From an uncultured Oscillospiraceae bacterium (GTDB lineage: Bacteria > Bacillota_A > Clostridia > Oscillospirales > Oscillospiraceae): DNA of 6,329 nt. The notes beneath the pieces were generated by a model, which worked only from the letters and a program-made list of their open reading frames with translations, made no database searches and was not told where the DNA came from. The first letter of the stretch is position 1. The number at the start of each line of letters is the position of its first letter. Location of the stretch: positions 1 through 6,329 of the forward strand of contig CALWWO010000093.1 of the NCBI GenBank assembly GCA_944385265.1, given 5' to 3'. Made by a program: the position numbers and the translations under genes. Positions 1 to 4,724 of this stretch are shown in pieces.

Positions 1-28
1 TTATATCCAGTAACTTTTTGTTTTCCAT
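1..28 (-). CDS. ABC transporter ATP-binding protein, N-terminal fragment (probable OppD/DppD type)
   Basis: Only the first nine codons are present (MENKKLLDI), and the gene continues off the left edge. The ATG is preceded by a strong ribosome binding site, GGAGGTG, about 7 bases away, whose first bases overlap the stop codon of the upstream permease gene. An opening of this kind, followed by the first beta-strand, is typical of OppD/DppD ATPases. The position directly after OppB- and OppC-type permeases is where such an ATPase is expected. The ATPase would power peptide or nickel import from the cytoplasmic face. No Walker motif lies inside the window, so the assignment rests on operon position and the N-terminal pattern. 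Confidence 0.6.
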
Positions 29-39
29 TACAGCACCTC

Positions 40-945
40 CTAATTCTTAAGACGCGGGTCAAGAGCATCACGAAGACCGTCGCCGATAACGTTAAGGCTG
101 AAAACAGTCATCATGATTGCAACACCCGGGAAAATACAGATATGAGGAGCAACACGGATATACGTTCTGCCGCCCGAAAGCATCGCGCCCCATTCAGCGG
201 TAGGAGCCTGCGCACCAAGACCGATGAAGCTCAGACCTGAGCACATCATGATAGCGTTAGCAATACCCATCGTATACTGAACTATGATAGTAGAGGAAAT
301 ATTCGGAAGAATATGCGAGAATATGATTCTAAAGTTGCCTGCGTTAATCATATGCTCGGCTTCGATATATTCCTTTGTACTTTCAGACAGTATCTGACCA
401 CGAATCATACGCGACATAGCAGGGGCAGTAGAGATAGCAGTTGCGATAAGACAGTTCGTAAGGCTGGCGCCAAGAACTGCGCAGAGAACGATAGCAAGGA
501 GGTTTCCAGGGATACCCATCATAAGCTCAACGAAACGCATGACGCATGTATCAATCACACCACCGAAATAACCGGCACAGGATCCAAGGATCATACCGCC
601 GATAATCGCCATCGTCGTTGCTGCAAAACCAGCCAGCAGAGAAGTTCTCGCACCGTAGATGATACGGGTGAAAACATCACGACCAAGGTCGTCAGTACCA
701 AACCAATGCTCTGCACTTATGCCCTGAAGGCGGTTTGCAACATTTTGCTCATCCATCCCGTACGGGGCGATGAACGGCCCAATGATTGCAACTAAGACAA
801 GGAATATCAGAACACAAAATGCAAATACTGCCACCTTGTTTCTCATAAATCTGCGGGCTGTTTCCGCAAGCATAGAGTTCTTTTTAGCAACTTCTGTTGA
901 AGAAGCAGCATCATTCTTTTTTATTGTAGATACGTTATTTGCCAT
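40..945 (-). CDS. oppC: OppC/DppC-type ABC transporter permease
   Basis: This 301-residue inner-membrane permease is one half of the channel for an oligopeptide, dipeptide or nickel importer. A hydrophilic N-terminal tail (about 1-36) precedes the first membrane segment (about 37-60). The OppC signature HWFGTDDLGRD at 80-90 follows, then several membrane helices, GLSFIGLGAQ at 237-246, and the family-typical ending DALDPRLKN. The coupling (EAA) loop at about 194-214 is recognisable by RIIFSHILPN, but its front half is divergent (IEAEHMINAGN) and lacks the usual glycine. The ATG at 945 is chosen because AAGGAGGGG lies about 7 bases upstream. Earlier in-frame starts would overlap oppB by about 50 bases and add a non-family extension. 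Thirteen bases separate it from the oppB stop, so the two are co-transcribed and probably translated together. The transported substrate cannot be told from the permease alone. Confidence 0.93.
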   Translation of the reverse strand: MANNVSTIKKNDAASSTEVAKKNSMLAETARRFMRNKVAVFAFCVLIFLVLVAIIGPFIAPYGMDEQNVANRLQGISAEHWFGTDDLGRDVFTRIIYGARTSLLAGFAATTMAIIGGMILGSCAGYFGGVIDTCVMRFVELMMGIPGNLLAIVLCAVLGASLTNCLIATAISTAPAMSRMIRGQILSESTKEYIEAEHMINAGNFRIIFSHILPNISSTIIVQYTMGIANAIMMCSGLSFIGLGAQAPTAEWGAMLSGGRTYIRVAPHICIFPGVAIMMTVFSLNVIGDGLRDALDPRLKN

Positions 946-958
946 TGAACACCCCTCC

Positions 959-1906
959 TTACGAAGATTTCTTGTTGCCGCGAATCTGTGCCATGATTCT
1001 CGGGTCAACAAATCCGTAAATTATATCAACGACCAGATTCATAAGACATGATACCATAGATGTGAAAATGACTATGCTCTGAACAGTTTGATAATCACGG
1101 TAGTTTATAGAATCAAGCATAAATCTACCAGCGCCAGGAATCGAGAATATTGTTTCAATAACAACCGAGCCGCCAAGAGACATACCAATACGAGCGCCGA
1201 TAAGGGTTATGACCGGAATGAGCGTATTACGCAGCTCATGATGCCAAATTATCGATCTCTCACTTGCACCCTTTGCACGTGCGGTACGAATATAGTCTTG
1301 ACGAATAACATCAAGCATACCTGAACGTGTATAACGGAGAAGAGTCGTTGTACCGTGAATACCCATCGTCAGTGAAGGGAGTATCCAATACTTTGGTCCG
1401 TACCAGCCAGTTGCCGGCAGCCAGCCCAGCTTGGAAGCGAAGAGCAGTGACAGCATAAGTGCGAACCAGAAATCTGGCATTGATGTACCTAGGAACGCAA
1501 AGCCGCTGGCAAGACGGTCGAATATCGAGTTGTATTTAACACCCGAAAGGACACCAAGCGGAACACCAATTAATACGGTAGCAAGCATACCCATCATTGA
1601 AAGGAAGAACGTAGTTGGGAAACGATCAAAAAGCTGATCCGCAACCGGCATATTGTTTTTATAAGAAGTGCCGAGGTCGAATCTAATGAACGTATTATAC
1701 ATGAAACGACCATACTGTACGATCAGCGGATCTTCAAGACCTAATTCCTCTCTTAACTGGGCGATAGATTCTGCGTCAGCACCGTCGCCAAGAATAATTC
1801 TGGCAGGATCGCCGGGGGCGAAGTGCAGCAGCAGGAAGATTATCGTCGAAATAGCTAGTATCGTAGGAATTACCAACAAAATTCTTTTTAAAATGTACTT
1901 GAGCAA
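959..1906 (-). CDS. oppB: OppB/DppB-type ABC transporter permease
   Basis: This 315-residue integral membrane permease pairs with OppC to form the channel. The N terminus (LKYILKRILLVIPTILAIS) is typical of the family and forms the first membrane helix at about 9-30, followed directly by HFAPGDPA. The coupling loop at about 205-231 (YIRTARAKGASE through RNTLIPV) is close to consensus and contacts the ATPase. GGSVVIETIFSIPGAG at 245-260 and the C-terminal YGFVDPRI are further hallmarks, and full length matches the family. The start is TTG (1906-1904), not ATG. AGAAGG lies about 8 bases upstream, and the residues that follow match the family start. It is the first gene of the operon, with no solute-binding gene directly upstream. 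Its stop codon TAA runs straight into the Shine-Dalgarno of oppC. Nothing shows whether peptides or nickel are the substrate. Confidence 0.94.
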   Translation of the reverse strand: MLKYILKRILLVIPTILAISTIIFLLLHFAPGDPARIILGDGADAESIAQLREELGLEDPLIVQYGRFMYNTFIRFDLGTSYKNNMPVADQLFDRFPTTFFLSMMGMLATVLIGVPLGVLSGVKYNSIFDRLASGFAFLGTSMPDFWFALMLSLLFASKLGWLPATGWYGPKYWILPSLTMGIHGTTTLLRYTRSGMLDVIRQDYIRTARAKGASERSIIWHHELRNTLIPVITLIGARIGMSLGGSVVIETIFSIPGAGRFMLDSINYRDYQTVQSIVIFTSMVSCLMNLVVDIIYGFVDPRIMAQIRGNKKSS

Positions 1907-1927
1907 AATCTTAACCTTCTTTCATTT

Positions 1928-1957
1928 TTAAAATTTGTTTATTTTAAGAAATATACT
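1928..1957 (+). promoter_or_regulatory. Weak candidate sigma-A promoter reading rightwards into the structured RNA
   Basis: TTAAAA (1928-1933) and TATACT (1952-1957) are separated by 18 bases and match the sigma-A boxes at 4/6 and 5/6 positions. A transcript would start near 1964, about 30 bases before the first helix of the RNA. The region is AT-rich, so chance matches are common. It is listed because it is the best plus-strand candidate upstream of that RNA. Confidence 0.25.
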
Positions 1958-1993
1958 CGCTAGACTATCACTCCTTTTTTAATAAACATAGAT

Positions 1994-2242
1994 AAGTTAG
2001 CTTGCCGATAAAGCTGATTGCACCGCGTTTTAGAAATCTCAGAACGCTTTTGCTCAACACTGTCATGCTTTTTATTCTACCGTGCTAAAATTAAGATCAG
2101 GGCCAAATCAATCTTAACAAGGGTAGAATGTACTTAGCAACAGCCGATACGCGAAAGCGAGCAACCTAAAGTAAAGAAACTTTATTTTGGCTGTACCTCA
2201 AAATTTCTCTCCAACACTGGCGCATCAATATCGGGTGAACTT
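1994..2242 (+). ncRNA. Probable structured non-coding RNA with two pseudoknots; class not recognised
   Basis: Mutually compatible complementary segments cover about 250 bases. They are: closing helix AAGTT 1994-1998 / AACTT 2238-2242; hairpin AGCTT 1999-2003 / AAGCT 2011-2015, whose loop CCGATA (2005-2010) pairs with TATCGG 2229-2234; interrupted helix 2016-2024 / 2219-2226; hairpin GCGTTTT 2025-2031 / AGAACGC 2041-2047; ATTCTACC 2074-2081 / GGTAGAAT 2122-2129 enclosing TTAAGAT 2091-2097 / ATCTTAA 2111-2117; pseudoknot TGCTAA 2083-2088 / TTAGCA 2134-2139; and a three-way junction ACAGCC 2140-2145 / GGCTGT 2189-2194. That junction holds CGC-GAAA-GCG (2150-2159) and a 9-base-pair hairpin 2168-2176 / 2180-2188. 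The GAAA loop and two G-U pairs favour the plus strand; on the minus strand it would be the oppB leader. No protein gene overlaps it. The clostridial raiA-motif RNA is one class to test; I do not recognise it with certainty. Confidence 0.65.
2055..2219. repeat. Two copies of CAACACTG inside the structured RNA
   Basis: CAACACTG occurs at 2055-2062 and at 2212-2219. Both copies lie in stretches left mostly unpaired by the proposed fold. The first is just after the 2025-2047 hairpin, and the second is directly before, and one base into, the closing-helix strand. The symmetric placement could mark a repeated binding element, but an 8-base match is short. Confidence 0.4.
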
Positions 2243-2256
2243 TAATTTCACATATC

Positions 2257-2285
2257 ATTTTAAAAACAATATGGAGTTTTTGCAA
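2257..2285 (-). promoter_or_regulatory. Candidate sigma-A promoter for the oppB leader
   Basis: Read on the minus strand, TTGCAA (2285-2280) and TAAAAT (2262-2257) are 17 bases apart, matching 4/6 and 5/6 consensus positions. The predicted start is near 2250, a few bases before the first helix of the structured RNA. If this promoter is real, oppB has a leader of about 340 bases that contains the whole folded element, which would then act as a cis-regulatory leader. AT-rich surroundings make chance matches likely. Confidence 0.35.
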
Positions 2286-2643
2286 ATCGTATTTATGTAA
2301 TATTAAGAATAATCAAGCAAAATGTACGCCTTTCTGGCACAAATTTGATTCAACGGCAAAAATATGATTAAAATGATTTTAGTAAAACAAATCATCTACA
2401 ATTTACACTAACGATATTTAATCTCATGCTGTTTATATTACATCTTTTTCAGTATATATTACATGTAAAATTCTCTGATTTCTTTGTTTTATTTTAACCG
2501 ATTTTGCCAAAATACAAAAAACAAAAACCTTACAATAAGACGTTTGTAGTTAACTCACCTAGAGCAACTAAGAGGGCAAATGTATATTTTATTGACAATA
2601 GCGTTGGCTTTCAGTCATGCCATACAACAAATATAATTTTCGG
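2286..2643. other. AT-rich intergenic stretch with no supported gene
   Basis: No open reading frame here has a ribosome binding site or recognisable protein content, and I see no tRNA or strong terminator. It holds an inverted copy and two direct copies of an ATGTAATAT-type motif. A weak dyad, TGGC with GCCA, lies just downstream of the 276-residue gene (about 2604-2621) and lacks a T-run. Scattered promoter-like boxes (for example TTGACA at 2592-2597) have no well-spaced partner. Confidence 0.6.
2434..2464. repeat. Direct repeat TATATTACAT, two copies 21 bases apart
   Basis: TATATTACAT is found at 2434-2443 and 2455-2464, a spacing of two helical turns. The second copy overlaps the perfect palindrome TTACATGTAA (2459-2468). 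An inverted relative, ATGTAATAT, is at 2295-2303. This could be a binding site for a dimeric regulator, or simple AT-rich coincidence. Confidence 0.35.
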
Positions 2644-3474
2644 TCAATCTCTGGCTATAGTTATTTTATATGACGAAACGCCGATATAGTTTCCGTCTTT
2701 ATCAAAATTATTCAAACCATTATACACAAAACAGGTCAGATATATGTCGCCAACTTCTGTAACTTCCGCGCCCGAAGTAAGCTTTATTGATGAAATAATG
2801 GTCTCATCATCTATATCAACATCAGACAAATGGGTATACCACACTCCCGGCGTCTGATTTATATCGTCATACATATATACCTCTATGTATTCAAAGAACT
2901 CGTCAGCATCGCTCGGTTTCAGCAGCGTCTTCGAGATTTCAGTTCCGTCGCTAATTGAAAATTCAATATGAAAACCTATTTTTGAATTTTCCGTATCTTT
3001 ATAAGAAGTCCATGCGTCTTTCCAAATAGAAGAGAAAGATTCTCCTTCCAGCAGCTCTTCTTGAGAAGCGATCACCTCAAAGCAATCGATATCTGTCCCA
3101 GCAACTCTTGAAGACGAAAATCCTGAAATCAACTTGCGCGCAGCGCTGCCATTATCAGCCGGCAAATATATACCGATTACATCCGGATATATATCGTCTA
3201 TCTTTTCGGATTGGGTAGGGGAGGCGTCTGTCTGATTGCCGCCCACAGCGCCCGGCTGACCTCCACCGCTCATTTCCTCTTCACCGTCTGATATAGTCAG
3301 ACCCTGTTCGTTTGTAGACGTATCACTTTGCACGGAAACACTGTCACTTATGTCCGTATCCGGCGCATCGCTATTGCCGGAGCTTATGATAAATACCACA
3401 AAAACGGCTACAAGAATGACCGCGGCAAGCAGTATAAGCCCGCAATAAATATTTAATCTAGCAGCACGTTTCAT
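2644..3474 (-). CDS. Membrane-anchored extracytoplasmic protein of unknown function
   Basis: The 276-residue product has a short basic start (MKRAARLN) and one hydrophobic segment at about 9-31, which is an uncleaved anchor or signal peptide. There is no lipobox cysteine after it. Residues 32-92 are a Ser/Thr/Asp/Gly-rich, probably unstructured spacer. Residues 93-276 look like a compact, acidic, beta-rich domain ending DGNYIGVSSYKITI. The topology suggests a small cytoplasmic tip and a globular domain outside the membrane. I do not recognise a family or catalytic motif. The ATG is supported by GAAGG about 9 bases upstream. A promoter with an extended -10 box lies just upstream, so it can be transcribed apart from the cotJ operon 75 bases behind it. 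Read-through from cotJ is also possible because no terminator separates them. A sporulation role is only suggested by location. Confidence 0.8.
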   Translation of the reverse strand: MKRAARLNIYCGLILLAAVILVAVFVVFIISSGNSDAPDTDISDSVSVQSDTSTNEQGLTISDGEEEMSGGGQPGAVGGNQTDASPTQSEKIDDIYPDVIGIYLPADNGSAARKLISGFSSSRVAGTDIDCFEVIASQEELLEGESFSSIWKDAWTSYKDTENSKIGFHIEFSISDGTEISKTLLKPSDADEFFEYIEVYMYDDINQTPGVWYTHLSDVDIDDETIISSIKLTSGAEVTEVGDIYLTCFVYNGLNNFDKDGNYIGVSSYKITIARD

Positions 3475-3509
3475 AATTCAAACCTTCACGTTAAAATCTA
3501 ACTTTAAAG

Positions 3510-3538
3510 ATTGTACCACAAAATTTTCAATCTGTCTA
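3510..3538 (-). promoter_or_regulatory. Sigma-A-type promoter with extended -10 for the 276-residue membrane protein gene
   Basis: On the minus strand TAGACA (3538-3533, 5/6) and TACAAT (3515-3510, 5/6) are exactly 17 bases apart. TGG directly before TACAAT gives an extended -10. The predicted start near 3503 leaves a leader of about 30 bases with a ribosome binding site. This is the best housekeeping-type promoter in the window. Confidence 0.6.
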
Positions 3539-3558
3539 TCGATAATTTTTCAATCTGT
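3524..3558. repeat. Direct repeat TTTTCAATCTGT overlapping the promoter
   Basis: Two identical 12-base copies lie at 3524-3535 and 3547-3558, offset by 23 bases. The first covers the -35 edge and spacer of the promoter at 3510-3538. The second includes the stop codon and last codons of cotJC. The placement fits a tandem operator, but a small local duplication explains it equally well. Confidence 0.5.
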
Positions 3559-4092
3559 ACGTTTTGCTTCACCGAAGCGTTGGTAATGTACGATTTCACG
3601 CTCTCTGAGGAACCTGATTACATTATTTACATCAGGATCGTCAGAAAGCCTTAAAATATTATCATAAGTGCTTCTGGCTTTTTGTTCTGCTGCCATATCC
3701 TCGGTCAGATCCGTGATAGTATCTCCTTTGACCTGCATCGTCGCAGCAGTCCACGGGGTGCCGGAAGCAAACTGAGGATATACCCCGGCGGTGTGATCTA
3801 CGAAATACGCGTCGAATCCAGCTGCCTTTACATCCTCGACAGTCATGTTACGTGTCAACTGGTATACGATTGCTCCGATCATTTCAAGATGCCCAAGCTC
3901 CTCGACGCCGATATCAGTGAGCAATCCCTTTAGCTCTGGATACGGCATAGAGTACCGCTGGCTTAAATATCGAAGAGAGGCGCCCAGCTCTCCGTCCGGA
4001 CCTCCGTACTGTGAAATTATAAACTTAGCGAGCGCAGGATTTGTGTTGCTTATTTTAACCGGATATTGTAATTTTTTCTGATACACAAACAT
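3550..4092 (-). CDS. cotJC: Spore coat protein CotJC, manganese-catalase family
   Basis: The 180-residue product aligns by eye over its whole length with CotJC (about 189 residues). It begins with YQKKLQYPVKIS and has the hallmark QYGGPDGELGASLRYLSQRY. The di-manganese ligand set of Mn-catalases is intact: Glu35 (DGELGAS), Glu65 and His68 (VEELGHLEMI), Glu136 (EDMAAEQKAR) and His169 (REREIVHYQRF). The spacing follows the four-helix ferritin-like fold. Hydrogen peroxide breakdown is therefore possible. In spores the protein is deposited in the coat by the mother cell with CotJA and CotJB. The ATG overlaps the stop of the upstream cotJA-cotJB gene by one base (TAATG). Its ribosome binding site, AAAGGGG, lies inside that gene, so translation is probably coupled. 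The C terminus is a few residues shorter than usual, with no sign of truncation. Confidence 0.95.
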   Translation of the reverse strand: MFVYQKKLQYPVKISNTNPALAKFIISQYGGPDGELGASLRYLSQRYSMPYPELKGLLTDIGVEELGHLEMIGAIVYQLTRNMTVEDVKAAGFDAYFVDHTAGVYPQFASGTPWTAATMQVKGDTITDLTEDMAAEQKARSTYDNILRLSDDPDVNNVIRFLREREIVHYQRFGEAKRTD

Positions 4093-4568
4093 TATTTATC
4101 GCCCCTTTCTGAATATTCCCAGGGCCACGGGGAGTTGAGCCATGTGTATGACGAGCAATTCTCAAGATCCTTTACCATGATAGGACCATAAAGCTTTGTG
4201 TATTTTTCCCTGCCCTCATTCGACAGCTCTATCAAACTTTTCAAAGTAGCAAAAGCATCAGCATCGTTCGGATGAGTGTCGAGATAGAGATTCAACTCTT
4301 TTATTGCAAAATCGATCGCCATAAGCTCTCCCAACGGCGTACCAGCATAAGGGTTGTTTTTATTCGCAATATTCATAAATGGCAGATCAAGTCCAGGAAA
4401 CAGCGTTCCACGTGTAAGCGCCTCGGCGTTCCCGTAACGCGGCGTATTATCTTGCTGCATTGGTACATAAGCGGCGGCTAAAGGCGCGCAGTTAGGCAGC
4501 TTGCCGTTCTTGTAGTCGCATTTCTGAGCAGATGCGTTTAATACAGCCTTGTTTTTATTGTCTTCCAA
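4092..4568 (-). CDS. Fused CotJA-CotJB spore coat protein
   Basis: One 158-residue frame contains two coat-protein families that are usually separate genes. Residues about 29-64 are CotJA-like (LAAAYVPMQQ, then EALTRGTLFPGLDLPF). Residues about 78-153 are CotJB-like (LGELMAIDFAIKELNLYLD, THPNDADA, LYGPIM, and the terminal SPWPWEYS). The junction (65-77) is a short Asn/Gly/Pro linker. The internal Met65 has no Shine-Dalgarno upstream, so an independent cotJB start there is unlikely. The gene starts with TTG, supported by a strong AAGGAGG about 8 bases upstream. It is first in an operon with cotJC, overlapping it by one base. In Bacillus subtilis the separate cotJA, cotJB and cotJC genes are mother-cell genes under sigma-E, and the three proteins depend on one another for coat assembly. 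A fusion would fix CotJA and CotJB at equal amounts. No enzymatic residues are apparent. Confidence 0.88.
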   Translation of the reverse strand: MEDNKNKAVLNASAQKCDYKNGKLPNCAPLAAAYVPMQQDNTPRYGNAEALTRGTLFPGLDLPFMNIANKNNPYAGTPLGELMAIDFAIKELNLYLDTHPNDADAFATLKSLIELSNEGREKYTKLYGPIMVKDLENCSSYTWLNSPWPWEYSERGDK

Positions 4569-4597
4569 GTGATTTCCTCCTTACAATATATGTTAAA

Positions 4598-4615
4598 GTA
4601 AGAATGATTCCTTAC
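4598..4615 (-). other. Dyad in the cotJ 5' leader
   Basis: On the minus strand GTAAGGA and TTCTTAC form a 7-base-pair stem (one G-U pair) around a 4-base ATCA loop. It lies between the proposed transcription start and the ribosome binding site of the fused cotJ gene. It could stabilise the mRNA 5' end or be an operator. It is short, so this is only a possibility. Confidence 0.35.
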
Positions 4616-4619
4616 GCCA

Positions 4620-4647
4620 CATTTTATGTCCGCCTCTCTACTGTTGT
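4620..4647 (-). promoter_or_regulatory. Sigma-E/sigma-K-like sporulation promoter for cotJ
   Basis: On the minus strand CATAAAAT (4628-4621) matches the sigma-E -10 consensus CATACAMT at 7/8 positions and the CATA core of sigma-K sites. An AC dinucleotide (4647-4646) is 17 bases upstream, as in sigma-K -35 elements; the sigma-E -35 match is weak. Transcription would start near 4614, leaving a leader of about 45 bases. Mother-cell control agrees with known cotJ regulation in Bacillus. Confidence 0.5.
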
Positions 4648-4659
4648 TAACAGACAAGT

Positions 4660-4691
4660 TGATTATATAAGCCTATGTAAATTCATATTAT
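4660..4691 (+). promoter_or_regulatory. Sigma-G/sigma-E-like sporulation promoter for cwlD
   Basis: TGATTA (4660-4665) lies 18 bases before CATATTA (4684-4690). This fits the forespore sigma-G pattern (TGHATR, CATAYTA) with one mismatch. The same site also reads as sigma-E-like: TTATATA (4663-4669), 14 bases, CATATTAT (4684-4691). In Bacillus cwlD is reported to be made in both compartments. A sigma-A alternative (TTGTTA 4644-4649, 16 bases, TATAAG 4666-4671) overlaps and cannot be ruled out. Confidence 0.45.
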
Positions 4692-4724
4692 TTCATAGCA
4701 CTAAAATTTAGGGGAGGATACTAA

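Noticed and set aside
313..795. Plus-strand 160-codon open frame opposite oppC
   Set aside because: It lies fully antisense to a well-supported permease, has an atypical His/Thr/Cys-rich composition and no ribosome binding site. It is a shadow frame.
946..1011. Longer oppC start adding 22 residues (MLTRESWHRF...)
   Set aside because: It would overlap oppB by about 50 bases, has no ribosome binding site and adds residues that merely read the end of oppB in another frame. The ATG at 945 has a strong AAGGAGGGG.
1911..1925. Minus-strand mini open frame MKEG ending just before oppB
   Set aside because: Four codons, no ribosome binding site of its own, and it spans the oppB Shine-Dalgarno. No reason to call it a leader peptide.
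1968..1982. Orphan Shine-Dalgarno-like AAAAAAGGAG on the minus strand
   Set aside because: The following GTG has no proper spacing and reaches a stop after three codons. It is not a gene start.
2140..2194. Cyclic-di-GMP class I riboswitch, suggested by the three-way junction and GAAA loop with a receptor-like helix
   Set aside because: The conserved GGCAAACC and ACGCAAAGC core strings of that class are missing, and the surrounding pseudoknots do not belong to it.
2262..2281. AAAAAC/GTTTTT dyad as a terminator for the plus-strand RNA
   Set aside because: Only six almost pure A-T pairs and no GC-rich stem; too weak to call a terminator.
2632..2637. TATAAT on the plus strand as a promoter
   Set aside because: The nearby TTGACA is 34 bases away and the correctly spaced hexamer (TTTCAG) is poor. 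It would read antisense into a coding gene.
2504..2689. Plus-strand 61-codon open frame (MPKYKKQKP...)
   Set aside because: It starts with TTG without a ribosome binding site, has no recognisable protein pattern and runs into the 3' end of the convergent 276-residue gene. It is probably a chance open frame in AT-rich DNA.
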